A DNA stretch of 64,000 bases from Cyclobacterium marinum DSM 745. Lineage in GTDB: Bacteria > Bacteroidota > Bacteroidia > Cytophagales > Cyclobacteriaceae. The position numbers and the translations under genes are program-made. Below the pieces are notes generated by a model. It was not told where the DNA came from. It saw nothing but the letters and a program-made list of their open reading frames with translations, and made no database searches. Positions 1 to 9,296 of this stretch are shown here, one piece after another. Location of the stretch: positions 2,800,501-2,864,500 of the forward strand of contig NC_015914.1 in the NCBI RefSeq assembly GCF_000222485.1. Direction: 5' to 3'. The number at the start of each line of letters is the position of its first letter. Within the stretch, counting starts at the first letter, position 1.

Positions 1-2
1 AT

Positions 3-335
3 GACCAGAGCAAGAACGAATATGTATGGGTGGTAGAGGAGTATAACAAACTCAAGGTGCTTCGGCCAAATGAACAGCAATTATTTGAAATGAGCATTCC
101 CTCAAATGATATGGAATATAAATATTTTTCTTTTGGGGAAGGGAATGAGATTTTTGCGGTTTTAGATAAGGTTCAGGAATTCGCCTATCTTTATAATGCC
201 AAAGGCCAATTGATTAATCAGAAACCAATAAGTGTTAGTCAGAGCCTTTGGATCCATTTTTCCGGAAGTGATAATGCCTATACGCTGGTGACCCTTTTTG
301 GAGATAAACTTTACGAATACAAAATACCATTATAA
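3..335 (+). CDS. C-terminal part of an unrecognised protein, cut by the window edge
   Basis: The reading frame is open from the left edge of the window (first in-frame codon at position 3) to a TAA at 333-335, so this is the last 110 residues of a longer protein. An internal GTG at 30 is not a convincing start because the frame continues upstream. The visible part is rich in short alternating hydrophobic strands with aromatic residues (KYFSFGEGNEIF, VQEFAYLYNAKGQ), as in the last blades of a beta-propeller. No catalytic motif is visible. It ends 10 bp before the first possible start of the MscS gene, so the two may be co-transcribed. Function unknown; the propeller idea is weak inference. Confidence 0.6.
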   Translation, partial: DQSKNEYVWVVEEYNKLKVLRPNEQQLFEMSIPSNDMEYKYFSFGEGNEIFAVLDKVQEFAYLYNAKGQLINQKPISVSQSLWIHFSGSDNAYTLVTLFGDKLYEYKIPL

Positions 336-378
336 TACCTGACCAATGATTGGTTTTAATAAAGAGAGAATTTTAACA

Positions 379-2055
379 ATGAATAATTGCATGCGAAATA
401 CTATAGGAATTTATTTTTTTATTTTTTTAGGCTATGTTTCATCCTTGCAAGCACAAGTATTCGATTCCGGTTCTCTTATATTGGAAGATACCACCGATCA
501 CAATAATTTCAGTTCTCCTTACCACACAACCTATACTTTTTTTTATAACCTGAATGAACCCAATTATAATCCGGAAATCGCTGCCAAGGCATTGAATATG
601 GAGGGGAGTGAAGGGCAAGATGCCGCAGCTTTGGCAGTCAAACTAAAGCAGGTTTTTGATGGTAAAGGTGTTTATGTTCGAATGAATACCGTACCAAATA
701 CAGCTGAATATAGAGATACCCTGAGAAATGGACAGCATGTATTTGTATTTGATGAGTTAATACTCCCTTCAGTTTATTTAGAGAAAGTCGGAGATCGTTG
801 GAAGTTTTCTTCGGCCACTGTTAAAAATATAAAAGCATTACACCAAGAAACCTATCCCTTGGGGACAGCTAAATTGCTTGATATATTGCCTAGAATAGGT
901 AGCCAAAGTTATTTTGGTCTTTACTTATGGCAGTTAACAGGTATTTTCTTTTTAGTCTTGATGGTTTTTACAAGCCATAAGCTTTTCACGCTGCTGATCG
1001 ATCGACTCTTTTATTACTTTCTTATTAAATCCGGTTATGGGCAAATTGCTAAACAGTACCTATTGCCAGTAGCGAGAATAATAAGTATTTACATAATTAT
1101 TTTGCTCCTTGCTATTTTTATTCGGGTTTTGCAACTTCCGATTAGTGTGGCCTCTTGGGTTACCATACTCCTAAATGCTGCAGAACCTTTTATCGTTACG
1201 GTCATCTTTTATAAGTTGGTCAATGTATTATCAGCGTACATGGCTAGGATGGCTGATAAGACAACTTCTACCCTTGATGACCAGTTGGTGCCTTTGGTGC
1301 GAAAGACCCTTAAGACCTTTGTCATTGTAATTGGTTCGTTATTTATATTGAAATATGGTTTACGGATTGATATTGTACCTTTCCTAACCGGGTTGTCAAT
1401 TGGTGGTCTTGCCTTTGCTTTGGCCGCACAGGATACCATTAAAAATTTCTTTGGCTCCGTTATGATTTTTATAGACAAACCATTTCAGGTAGGTGATTGG
1501 ATTACTAGTGGGGAAGTAGATGGGACAGTAGAAGAAGTAGGCTTTCGTTCAACCAGGGTCAGGACTTTTAGAAACTCATTGGTTTATATACCTAATGGTA
1601 AAATTGCTGATGCCACCGTAGATAACCATGGACTGAGAAAATATCGGAGGTTTTATACCAATATTACCATCACCTATGATACTCCTCCAGAGTTGATAGA
1701 GGTTTACTTAAGTGGCTTACGTAAGATTGTTCAAAATCACCCTAAGACTAGAAAAGACTATTACAATATTTATTTGAACAATCTTTCAGCTTATAGTTTG
1801 GATATTATGTTCTATGTCTTTTTTAAGGTGCCTACTTGGCCGGAAGAACTAAAGGCAAGAGAGGATTTGATTCTATCGGCGATTCGACTTGCCAATGAAT
1901 TAGGGGTTAGGTTTGCTTTTCCAACGCAAACATTACATATGGAAACCTTTCCTGAGAAAAAGGGGCTGATGCCTGTTTATGAAGATGATAAGGCTGCCTA
2001 TCAGAAGCGTCTGGATGCATTTATCAATACAGAAAAAAGAGAGGATAAAAATTAA
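379..2055 (+). CDS. MscS-family mechanosensitive ion channel with signal peptide
   Basis: A membrane channel that opens under membrane tension and releases solutes on hypo-osmotic shock. I place the start at ATG 379 because MNNCMRNTIGIYFFIFLG is then a clean signal peptide ending near LQAQ; an in-frame ATG at 346 would add 11 residues in front. A periplasmic region of about 170 residues follows, then about four membrane segments (about positions 190-215, 230-255, 262-290, 315-335). The pore-lining helix is the Gly/Ala-rich stretch GLSIGGLAFALAAQDTIKNF, directly followed by the MscS beta domain (FIDKPFQVGDWI, GTVEEVGFRSTRVRT, YIPNGK). The long N-terminal periplasmic part makes it larger than E. 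coli MscS (286 aa), like MscK/YnaI-type relatives. The family call is secure; ion preference is not visible. Confidence 0.9.
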   Translation: MNNCMRNTIGIYFFIFLGYVSSLQAQVFDSGSLILEDTTDHNNFSSPYHTTYTFFYNLNEPNYNPEIAAKALNMEGSEGQDAAALAVKLKQVFDGKGVYVRMNTVPNTAEYRDTLRNGQHVFVFDELILPSVYLEKVGDRWKFSSATVKNIKALHQETYPLGTAKLLDILPRIGSQSYFGLYLWQLTGIFFLVLMVFTSHKLFTLLIDRLFYYFLIKSGYGQIAKQYLLPVARIISIYIIILLLAIFIRVLQLPISVASWVTILLNAAEPFIVTVIFYKLVNVLSAYMARMADKTTSTLDDQLVPLVRKTLKTFVIVIGSLFILKYGLRIDIVPFLTGLSIGGLAFALAAQDTIKNFFGSVMIFIDKPFQVGDWITSGEVDGTVEEVGFRSTRVRTFRNSLVYIPNGKIADATVDNHGLRKYRRFYTNITITYDTPPELIEVYLSGLRKIVQNHPKTRKDYYNIYLNNLSAYSLDIMFYVFFKVPTWPEELKAREDLILSAIRLANELGVRFAFPTQTLHMETFPEKKGLMPVYEDDKAAYQKRLDAFINTEKREDKN

Positions 2056-2225
2056 AACTCACTGAGTTGATAGCTTACTTTATTTTCTTCCTAATATGAA
2101 ATGCCCCTAACTGTCCTACAAGGAATAATAACCTCAAAGACTGTAGATTTAGTTAATTTCTAAATAGAATGGTTTGATTTTTGAACCTGTTATTCCAAAT
2201 AAATTTTTAGCTAAATCGAAGAATT

Positions 2226-2957
2226 ATGGAATTTGAAAATAAAGTTGCAGTAATTACTGGTGCCAGTAGTGGTATTGGCAAAGCAATAGCTACCACGCTT
2301 TCCGAAAATGAATGTAAGGTCATTTTGGCAAGTAGAAGCATTGAAAAGTTAAAAAATATCCAAGCAAAATTGCCTCATGAAAGCATGGCGGTGGAAATGG
2401 ATGTAAGTGATAGTCAGAGTGTGTCCCAGGGTTTTAAGAAAATCAAGGACAAATACAGTCGTATTGATATCTTGGTAAATGCTGCCGGTGTAATGCCTTT
2501 GAGCTATATGAAGAACAGGCACCTTGAGGAATGGTTGCAGACCATAGATGTAAATGTGAAGGGAGTGCTTCGCTGTATCTATGAAGTATTGCCGGAAATG
2601 AAGCGCCAAAAGTCCGGACATATTGTAAACATTACATCCGTGGATGGCAAAGAGTTGTATCCGGGAGGAGCCATTTATGGGGCGTCAAAAGCTGCGCTTA
2701 TTGCCCTGTCAAGAGCCATGCGAATGGAGTTGTCTCCGGAATTTAATATTCGGGTGGCCTCTATTGAGCCGGGAACTGTAGCCACGAATCTAAGAGATGA
2801 TATAACCGACAAAGAATTGCTGGAGGACAAAGATTATGGGGGAGATGAGGCCAAGCTTCAACCGGAAGACATTGCTCAGGCTGTGTTATATGTCTTAAAT
2901 CAGCCAGTCACAGTCAATGTTAATGAATTATTGATCAAACCTACCGGGAAAGCCTAG
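2226..2957 (+). CDS. short-chain dehydrogenase/reductase (SDR), YdfG-like
   Basis: An NAD(P)-dependent oxidoreductase of the classical SDR family, 243 aa, cytoplasmic. The cofactor loop TGASSGIG lies at residues 11-18, the structural NAAG motif appears as NAAGVM near residue 90, and the catalytic Ser-Tyr-Lys set is NITSVDG followed by YGASK. The segment IEPGTVATNL after the active site is typical. The closest recognisable group is the YdfG-like serine/3-hydroxy acid dehydrogenases, but SDR substrates cannot be read from sequence. It stands alone: 170 bp from the upstream channel gene and about 350 bp from the next. A possible promoter (TTTG at 2180 and TAAATTTT at 2200) has a short 16-bp spacer, so it is only suggestive. 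Confidence 0.85.
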   Translation: MEFENKVAVITGASSGIGKAIATTLSENECKVILASRSIEKLKNIQAKLPHESMAVEMDVSDSQSVSQGFKKIKDKYSRIDILVNAAGVMPLSYMKNRHLEEWLQTIDVNVKGVLRCIYEVLPEMKRQKSGHIVNITSVDGKELYPGGAIYGASKAALIALSRAMRMELSPEFNIRVASIEPGTVATNLRDDITDKELLEDKDYGGDEAKLQPEDIAQAVLYVLNQPVTVNVNELLIKPTGKA

Positions 2958-3305
2958 TTTTCTCATTTATAGTTATTCGAATTTTTTGTAACCAGCTGAA
3001 TAGCTCTCGCCACAATTTTTAGAATGCTATTTAGTTATGGTTGCCACTTTTTTATTTCTACGGACTATATTTAGATTGTTTTATAATTGCTAAAACGGTT
3101 TGATATTAATATTTCTTTTACCTATACTTACTAAATCAATAGGGAGGTTCAGATAATTGCTTTAATAAATATTTTTTACCAGGATTAGGTAAGATATTAT
3201 CTGTTGCTAGGGTATAAAGCATGTTATCGACCTCCATTCAAAATTTCATATTTGGCATAATATAAGGGGTGAAATGAGAATTGAATAGAACAAAAAAACA
3301 AATGA
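2958..3305. other. 348-bp intergenic region without a gene
   Basis: AT-rich spacer between the SDR gene and the exporter operon. I find no open frame of useful length, no RNA gene and no strong hairpin. It presumably carries the promoter of the adaptor-permease-ATPase operon, but no close match to TTTG / TAnnTTTG is evident. Confidence 0.5.
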
Positions 3306-4388
3306 ATGAATAATTGTACTCTAGTTGTATTGCTGTTGTTTGTTTCCTCATTGTTCTCCTGCAGCAATAAGAGCGATGTCATTAGTCCTGAATTAAAAAA
3401 CATAACGGAAAGTGTCTATGCCTCAGGCTTTATAAAGAGTGAACATCAATATGAAGTTCAGGGAAAGATAAATGGTCTTATTGAAAAGGTATTTGTAGAG
3501 GAAGGCTCTTTGGTAAAAAAAGGGGATCCTATTTTTCAATTGGATAATGAAAACACAAAAATTGCTACTGAAAATGCGAGGCTTGCATCGGTGGCCGCTG
3601 ATTTTTCGGTTAACGAAAATAAATTGCTTGATGCAGAAAATGCCATAGCTCTTGCAAAAAAGAAATTGACCAATGACTCCTTATTGTATCTGCGACAAAA
3701 AAAGCTGTGGAGCAAAAGTATTGGGACTAAAGTGACTTTAGAAAAAAGGCAATTGGACTATGAAAATGCAAAATTGAACCTAGCTACTGCCCGCACCAAT
3801 TATGAGGAGGTCAAGAGACAACTTGAACTACAGTCCGAACAAAGCAAAAATAATTTAGAGATCGCGAAATTATTGGAAAATGATTATGTCATTAAAAGTG
3901 AGGTAGATGGACTGGTTTATAAGGTAAATAGAGAAGAGGGGGACCTAATCAATGGTTCAGAGGCAGCGGCTGTGATTGGGGGTGCTGATTTTTTAATTGA
4001 ACTGAATATTGATGAATTTGATAGAGTAAAAGTGAATAAAGGTCAGCGGGTTTTTATTAGAATGGATAGCTACCAGTCTCAAGTTTTCGAAGCTGAGATA
4101 ATTTCCATTGATCCAATGATGAATTCACGTACAAGGTCTTTTCAGGCAGAGGCGAAGTTTATCAAAAGGCCTGCCCAACTTTTCCCCAACCTGACAGTAG
4201 AGGCCAGTATTTTAATCCAAACCAAAGAAAAGGTTTTAACCATCCCAAGAAATTATTTATTCAATGACTCTTCTGTGATACTGGAAGGGGGGGGAGTCCG
4301 GACGGTTTCAACAGGCCTAATGGATTATGATTTGGTAGAAATTAAAAATGGTATTGATGGAAATACAAGGATAGAATTGCCGGAATAA
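3306..4388 (+). CDS. periplasmic adaptor (membrane fusion) lipoprotein of a MacAB-like exporter
   Basis: HlyD/MacA-type adaptor that would link an inner-membrane ABC permease to an outer-membrane channel. The N-terminus is a lipoprotein signal with lipobox LFSC, the acylated Cys being residue 19. A biotinyl-lipoyl half motif (VQGKINGLIEKVFVEEGSLV then KKGDPIFQL) precedes a long alpha-helical hairpin rich in Lys, Glu, Ala and Asn (about residues 85-195), followed by the second lipoyl half (VIKSEVDGLVYKVNREEGD) and a beta-barrel region. The stop codon overlaps the ATG of the permease (TAATG at 4386-4390), so translation is probably coupled. The exported substrate is unknown; no outer-membrane TolC partner is encoded nearby. 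Confidence 0.88.
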   Translation: MNNCTLVVLLLFVSSLFSCSNKSDVISPELKNITESVYASGFIKSEHQYEVQGKINGLIEKVFVEEGSLVKKGDPIFQLDNENTKIATENARLASVAADFSVNENKLLDAENAIALAKKKLTNDSLLYLRQKKLWSKSIGTKVTLEKRQLDYENAKLNLATARTNYEEVKRQLELQSEQSKNNLEIAKLLENDYVIKSEVDGLVYKVNREEGDLINGSEAAAVIGGADFLIELNIDEFDRVKVNKGQRVFIRMDSYQSQVFEAEIISIDPMMNSRTRSFQAEAKFIKRPAQLFPNLTVEASILIQTKEKVLTIPRNYLFNDSSVILEGGGVRTVSTGLMDYDLVEIKNGIDGNTRIELPE

Positions 4389-5647
4389 TGAAGGTCAAAC
4401 ACATCACAGAGATTTCCGGAGCCTTGATGAGAGCCAGATGGAAGCAGACATTTGTTGCTGCTGTGGGTGTGACTTTCAGCATAGCTTTGTTTATTTCCTT
4501 ATTGGGTTTTATGGAGGGTTTAAACCAATTATTGGATGGGATAGTGTTGAATAGAACCCCACATGTAAGACTTTACAACGATATCCTTCCTTCCAAAATA
4601 CAGCCTATTGAGTTGAGTGAAGATTTCAAAGGCCATTATAACTTTATAAGCTCAGTAAAACCTACCAATTCGCGAAAAGAAATATACAATGCTCCCCAAA
4701 TAATCAATAAGCTTTCTATGGATAACAGGGTATTGGGAGTGGCCCCCAAAGTAACTGCTCAAGTTTTCTATAACTTAGGCAATATAGATTTGAATGGGAT
4801 AATAAATGGGATAGATCCCGCGAAGGAAGCAGCTTATTTTTCCTTCAATGATTATGTCTTTGCTGGAAATTCTTTGGATCTCAATCATGTAAACAATAGC
4901 ATAATTTTGGGTCAAGGAGCTGCCAATACCATGCGGGCTAAGGTTGGTGATATTGTCACGGTCACAAGCACAGAAGGAGAGCAGTTTTCCTTAAAAGTCA
5001 TTGGGTTTTTTCAGTCCGGTATCTCTGAGATAGACAAAGTACAGAGTTTTGCCAGCTTGTCAACTACTCAGAAAATACTTGGTGAAAATAATAATTACAT
5101 TAGTGACATTCAAGTAAAACTAAAGGACTTAAACCGGGCGCCGGCAATTGCCAAAGAATATGAGCACTTCTTTAAAATTGATGCAGAGGATATTCAAACG
5201 GCCAATGCTCAGTTTGAAACTGGAAGCGGAGTGCGGTCTATTATTTCCTACGCTGTAGGGGTTACCTTATTGATAGTATCGGGATTTGGTATCTATAATA
5301 TTCTTAATATGCTTATATATGAAAAAATGGATACCATTGCCATACTTAAGGCTACAGGATTTGCCGGTAATGATGTGAAGAAGATTTTCATTTCAATTTC
5401 TCTGAGTATTGGTGTTGTTGGCGGATTTGTAGGTGTGCTTTTTGGTTTCTTGCTTTCCTTAACCATAGATGCCATCCCCTTTGACTCTCCAACGATGCCG
5501 ATGGTAACTACTTATCCGATTGACTATGGTATTCAATATTATTCCATAGCCGCAGTATTCGCCTTGGTGACTACTTTTTTTGCTGGCTGGTTCCCTGCCA
5601 AAAAAGCAAGTAAGGTTGACCCTGTGGTCATTATTAGAGGAAAATAA
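4388..5647 (+). CDS. FtsX/MacB-type ABC transporter permease
   Basis: Inner-membrane permease of a tripartite MacB-like (or DevC-like) ABC exporter, 419 aa. There is one membrane helix near residues 22-43 (VAAVGVTFSIALFISLLGF), then a periplasmic domain of about 230 residues, then three C-terminal helices (about 283-305, 333-362 and 380-402), the usual FtsX-like arrangement. The ATPase is a separate gene that starts directly after the stop codon. It overlaps the adaptor gene by one base. Together the three genes form a compact operon. Family and topology are clear; the cargo is not. Confidence 0.88.
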   Translation: MKVKHITEISGALMRARWKQTFVAAVGVTFSIALFISLLGFMEGLNQLLDGIVLNRTPHVRLYNDILPSKIQPIELSEDFKGHYNFISSVKPTNSRKEIYNAPQIINKLSMDNRVLGVAPKVTAQVFYNLGNIDLNGIINGIDPAKEAAYFSFNDYVFAGNSLDLNHVNNSIILGQGAANTMRAKVGDIVTVTSTEGEQFSLKVIGFFQSGISEIDKVQSFASLSTTQKILGENNNYISDIQVKLKDLNRAPAIAKEYEHFFKIDAEDIQTANAQFETGSGVRSIISYAVGVTLLIVSGFGIYNILNMLIYEKMDTIAILKATGFAGNDVKKIFISISLSIGVVGGFVGVLFGFLLSLTIDAIPFDSPTMPMVTTYPIDYGIQYYSIAAVFALVTTFFAGWFPAKKASKVDPVVIIRGK

Positions 5648-6331
5648 ATGGAAAACAATATTATTTTAGAGGCCAAGACCATCAGCAAATCCTTTTTAAA
5701 CCCCGTAAAGGTTGATGTATTGAAAGATGTTTCATTCAGCCTTTCCAGAGGGGAGTATGCTTCTATTATTGGTAAATCAGGCAGTGGAAAATCCACTCTC
5801 CTCTATATTCTTTCCACCATGGATTCGGATTTTATAGGGGACCTTAAAATAGATGGAATAAGTGTCAAAGGTAAATCTGAAAGACAGTTGGCTGCTATAA
5901 GGAATGAGAAGATCGGCTTTGTGTTTCAATTTCATTACTTGTTAAATGAGTTTTCAACTTTGAAGAACGTGATGTTACCGGGCTTTAAGTTGGATAAATT
6001 AAGTGAAGAAGAATTAGAACACAATGCCTATGGATACCTGAAAGATTTAGGCATAGAGAAATTGGCGCATAAAATGGCTTATCAATTGTCTGGTGGAGAA
6101 AAACAGCGGGTGGCCATAGCCAGAGCCATGATCAATGATCCGCTGATTATCATGTGTGATGAGCCCACAGGTAATTTGGACAGCAAAAATGCTGACATTG
6201 TGTTTAACATATTTAAAGAACTTACCGAGGCTTATAACAAAACACTTTTGGTGGTGACTCATGATATGGATTTTGCAAATAAAACATCACGCATCATTGA
6301 ACTGGGTGATGGTAAGCTTTTGAGAGGATAA
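5648..6331 (+). CDS. ABC transporter ATP-binding protein (LolD/MacB type)
   Basis: Cytoplasmic ATPase that powers the permease encoded just upstream; no base separates the two reading frames. All nucleotide-binding motifs are present: Walker A GKSGSGKST (about residues 42-50), Q-loop in FVFQFHYLL, signature LSGGEKQRVAIARAM, Walker B LIIMCDEPTGNLD and H-loop VVTHD. The length (227 aa) and the signature sequence put it in the LolD/MacB/FtsE group, whose permeases have the FtsX fold, matching the neighbour. It ends the operon; the next gene starts 242 bp downstream. Confidence 0.92.
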   Translation: MENNIILEAKTISKSFLNPVKVDVLKDVSFSLSRGEYASIIGKSGSGKSTLLYILSTMDSDFIGDLKIDGISVKGKSERQLAAIRNEKIGFVFQFHYLLNEFSTLKNVMLPGFKLDKLSEEELEHNAYGYLKDLGIEKLAHKMAYQLSGGEKQRVAIARAMINDPLIIMCDEPTGNLDSKNADIVFNIFKELTEAYNKTLLVVTHDMDFANKTSRIIELGDGKLLRG

Positions 6332-6573
6332 TTTATTTCCTGAATTTCATGCATTCTACTTTTATATAAGTCGAGCCAGATTTTATAAACAAGTTTCAAA
6401 AACATATAAAGCTCTGCATAAAACCCCAATTATTTTTTATAACTACTGGTTATCACTACATTGGTAGTGGGTTTATCGCCCGGACTACTTCTAGGTTAAA
6501 GCGGTCTGATTTTAAAGTGTTTTCAACACGTATAGAAAGTATATTGTATAACGACTCTAAAACCAAATAAACA

Positions 6574-7656
6574 ATGGTAAGTAGGAAGGTAATGGTAATT
6601 GTCTTTTTTGCATTAGGCTTATTCAATGCCTGTCAGGACAAAGAAGGGATTGAACAAGCGGGTGGTTTGCAAATCATCCGGATTGAACATGACAATCAAA
6701 CAGAGCTGTTTCTAGAGGATGTTGCAGCAAATTACACCAGCATTCCTTTAGAGATGACTGAAGAAAGTTTAATAGGTTATATAGACAATATTGCAGTCTC
6801 TGAAAATTTCATTTATGTCAATCATGCAAAAGGTATACTTCAATTTAACCATGCAGGGAAGTATATCAAAAACATAGGAGAAAATGGGGAAGCTCCTGGA
6901 AACTACAGACAGGTAAGGTCTATGATTATAGATCCGGCGGATCAGTCAATTGTTGTTACAGATTATGTATTGAGAAAGAGCTTGAAATTCAATGAGAATG
7001 GTAAGTTATTGGCTGAATCTGAAAGTTTGTCATCTCCACCCATTTTTATTGCATCAATACCTGAGGGTTATGTGATAATAACAGATGACATTATTAAAGA
7101 TGAAAATTCGAGCATTCTTTCAATTAATAATTTTTTTATTCAAGACAGGGAATTTGTAAAATTAGATAGTTTAAAACCTATAATGTCAAAGGTAGATAGG
7201 TTTGGTGGATCCATTTGGCGTCATCCTTCCTTTATTACACGGTCAGATTCCACAAATTTTCTATTTTTCCCTATTGGCCCGTTCAATGAACAGATAGTAA
7301 GAGATACACTGTTTCAGATAAACCAAAACGGTGATTTTATTCCCCATTTAAAATTCCAATTCTCAGAAAATGTAATCAATGAAGAAGGGAAGAGGGTGTT
7401 TTTCATTGAAAAGATGGAAGTCAATGATGCCTACTACTTGGTGACCTATCATTATGAAGGGAATTATTATCTCTTTGGTTACGATAGGAAAAAGGGTAAT
7501 TCTTGGCTGGTAAAGGATGGATTGAGGGTAAAGAACCTGGAAGGGCATTATCTCCCAAAGTCAAATGGAATTTCTTATTTAATGACGGAGGGAGTTTCTG
7601 AAATAAAAGGTGAAGAACCAAATCCTATGATTCACTTGATTGATTGGGGGAAATAA
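6574..7656 (+). CDS. 6-bladed beta-propeller lipoprotein
   Basis: A 360-aa exported protein beginning with a lipoprotein signal; the lipobox is LFNAC with Cys at residue 20. The remainder repeats short four-strand units with motifs of the type 'FNENGKLL', 'FNHAGKYIKNIGENGE' and 'PGNYRQVRSM', which is the pattern of the 6-bladed propeller proteins that are abundant in Bacteroidota (NHL/BF3164-like). Proteins of this kind often bind ligands at the cell surface or periplasm, but no catalytic residues are recognisable. It stands alone, with its own 240-bp upstream region. I call the fold with moderate confidence and no function. Confidence 0.65.
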   Translation: MVSRKVMVIVFFALGLFNACQDKEGIEQAGGLQIIRIEHDNQTELFLEDVAANYTSIPLEMTEESLIGYIDNIAVSENFIYVNHAKGILQFNHAGKYIKNIGENGEAPGNYRQVRSMIIDPADQSIVVTDYVLRKSLKFNENGKLLAESESLSSPPIFIASIPEGYVIITDDIIKDENSSILSINNFFIQDREFVKLDSLKPIMSKVDRFGGSIWRHPSFITRSDSTNFLFFPIGPFNEQIVRDTLFQINQNGDFIPHLKFQFSENVINEEGKRVFFIEKMEVNDAYYLVTYHYEGNYYLFGYDRKKGNSWLVKDGLRVKNLEGHYLPKSNGISYLMTEGVSEIKGEEPNPMIHLIDWGK

Positions 7657-7800
7657 AAATCTGCTCACTTTATTTCTTACCTACCCATATCCCTAAAGAA
7701 AATGCATGTGATGCCAATTATGGAAATTGATATTTCGGGTTTAATTAACTTGTGATAAGCCATCTTTTGTTAGGTATTAGTCGATTTGGCCTCTTACGAT

Positions 7801-8400
7801 ATGAAAAGATTTTTAGTTTTACTCAGCCTTGTTATTCTAACAAATATTCCGTTTTCATGTGTTGATGATTGTGGGCCTTTTAATCCCTTGGAGTCCAAAA
7901 TCACCGAATTGTATGTCTTAGTAGGTAGCTTAACTTCTTCTGGTTTTAGAGGAACAAAATCGACTGACTTTGGACTAGCGGCCATTCAAATTGGGATTGC
8001 TGACCTGGATTATACCGAAGTCATGGCATCCATTGCTCGGCCTCGATTTTCCTTTATTAATGCAGCCATAGCTTGCAGTCCCCGCTTACCTGAACCTACA
8101 CAGGCAATTGAATCAATGGTCATCACCTCTGAATCAACTGTGTATGCTCAAGGGCATGAATTCTTGCCTGGGGAACAACTGAATGAGCTATTTAAAATAA
8201 ATGGAAACCAAACGATAGCTGAGCATATCACCAAGCAAAAAAATGATATTGAGCTTTTTGGAAATATAGGCTCAACTATTAATTTCCAACTATTAGAGCA
8301 ACCTGATAGTACCATCAATCAAACCTTCACCTTTGATATTAAATTTTCTGATTTAAGTGAGATGGTAATAAGAACAGATGTTTTTGAGGTGAGTAACTAA
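7801..8400 (+). CDS. hypothetical lipoprotein
   Basis: I do not recognise this 199-residue protein. The start is set at ATG 7801 because MKRFLVLLSLVILTNIPFSC then forms a standard lipoprotein signal with Cys20; an in-frame ATG at 7786 would put five extra residues in front. After the signal come a few cysteines (VDDCGPF, ACSPRL) and a long beta-rich region ending in FTFDIKFSDLSEMVIRT. It could be a small surface or periplasmic adhesin-like protein. It lies between a propeller lipoprotein and the convergent glycerol regulator, about 40 bp from the end of the latter; there is no operon to hint at function. Confidence 0.6.
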   Translation: MKRFLVLLSLVILTNIPFSCVDDCGPFNPLESKITELYVLVGSLTSSGFRGTKSTDFGLAAIQIGIADLDYTEVMASIARPRFSFINAAIACSPRLPEPTQAIESMVITSESTVYAQGHEFLPGEQLNELFKINGNQTIAEHITKQKNDIELFGNIGSTINFQLLEQPDSTINQTFTFDIKFSDLSEMVIRTDVFEVSN

Positions 8401-8437
8401 AAAATACCGAATTTTATTTCACTTGTAAGCGAATCAT

Positions 8438-9199
8438 CTATACCAGAATCACTTCAACTCCTTTTTCTTCAAGCATTTCTACATAATGTGCGGATAAATT
8501 TTTGTCTACAATTAATGTGTCTATGTCTTCAATCTTGGCAATCTTACCAAAACTTTTTTTACCAAATTTGCTGCTGTCTGCTAAAACTATGGTTTTTTGG
8601 GCAGAAGCAATCATAATGCTGTTTAGGTGCGCTTCCAATAAATTGGAAGTAGTCAGCCCAAATTCTGGATCAATACCGTCTACACTGATAAATAATTTGC
8701 TGCAGGCAAAATCCTTTATCATGTTTTCGGCAAAATGACCAACGACTGAACTGCTACTCTTACGCACCACACCGCCCAACTGTACAACCTCAGCCTTAGG
8801 GACATCCATTAATGCCATGCTAACATTCATCGCCGCAGTTAAAACGGTAAGAGAAAGTGTCCTTGGTATGGATTGGGCAAAGGCCAAAACCGTTGTGCCG
8901 GAGCCAATAATTATGACATCACCTTGAACTAGCAATTCGGATGCCTTTTTAGCTATGGCATTCTTTTGGCTGACTTGGACCAGCCGCTTTTCGGTGACAG
9001 GTTTATCATTGACATAGGGAGATACAGGAGTGGCACTTCCATGTGTCCTGAATAGCAAGCCCTTTTCTTCCAAAATTCTAAGGTCTTTCCTCACCGTGAC
9101 CATTGTGACATCCATTTCTCTACTCAAAGCAGCTACACTTACATAACCTGCTTCCTTAAGCTTGTCTAATATGTATTTGTGTCTTTTAGCAATAATCAT
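8438..9199 (-). CDS. glpR: DeoR-family regulator, probable glycerol repressor GlpR
   Basis: DNA-binding repressor of the DeoR family that senses a phosphorylated sugar, here most likely glycerol 3-phosphate. The N-terminal winged helix (VAALSREMDVTMVTVRKDLRILEEKGLL, seen in parts) carries the DeoR signature, followed by the sugar-phosphate isomerase-like domain (IGSGTTVLAF, QLGGVVRKSSSS, DGIDPEFGLTT, ADSSKFGK). I choose the start at 9199 (MIIAKRHKYIL) rather than 9223, because a -7 promoter element sits at 9221-9228 and would overlap the longer start. It is divergent from glpD, with about 100 bp between them, the classic position for a local repressor. The symbol is inferred from context. Confidence 0.8.
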   Translation of the reverse strand: MIIAKRHKYILDKLKEAGYVSVAALSREMDVTMVTVRKDLRILEEKGLLFRTHGSATPVSPYVNDKPVTEKRLVQVSQKNAIAKKASELLVQGDVIIIGSGTTVLAFAQSIPRTLSLTVLTAAMNVSMALMDVPKAEVVQLGGVVRKSSSSVVGHFAENMIKDFACSKLFISVDGIDPEFGLTTSNLLEAHLNSIMIASAQKTIVLADSSKFGKKSFGKIAKIEDIDTLIVDKNLSAHYVEMLEEKGVEVILV

Positions 9200-9220
9200 A
9201 ATTCGAGAAATAATGAGGTT

Positions 9221-9228
9221 CAAATATA
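9221..9228 (-). promoter_or_regulatory. -7 element of the glpR promoter
   Basis: Reading the minus strand, TATATTTG matches the Bacteroidota -7 consensus TAnnTTTG exactly. It predicts transcription starting near 9214, about 15 bp before the ATG at 9199. No clear -33 TTTG is seen on this strand. Confidence 0.5.
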
Positions 9229-9243
9229 CGAAAATGATTTCCT

Positions 9244-9278
9244 TTTGTTTCTTTTTATTTCTCTTTGTGTTACTTTAG
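9244..9278 (+). promoter_or_regulatory. possible glpD-glpK-glpF promoter
   Basis: TTTG at 9244-9247 and TACTTTAG at 9271-9278 (7 of 8 to TAnnTTTG) are separated by 23 bp, slightly long. The region lies between the divergent regulator and glpD, so a GlpR operator would be expected here, though I see no obvious inverted repeat. Confidence 0.35.
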
Positions 9279-9296
9279 TGGGGTAAATAGCCGGCA

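Noticed and set aside
346..378. Upstream ATG of the MscS gene as the true start
   Set aside because: It would place 11 mostly polar residues before an otherwise normal signal peptide; possible but less likely than 379.
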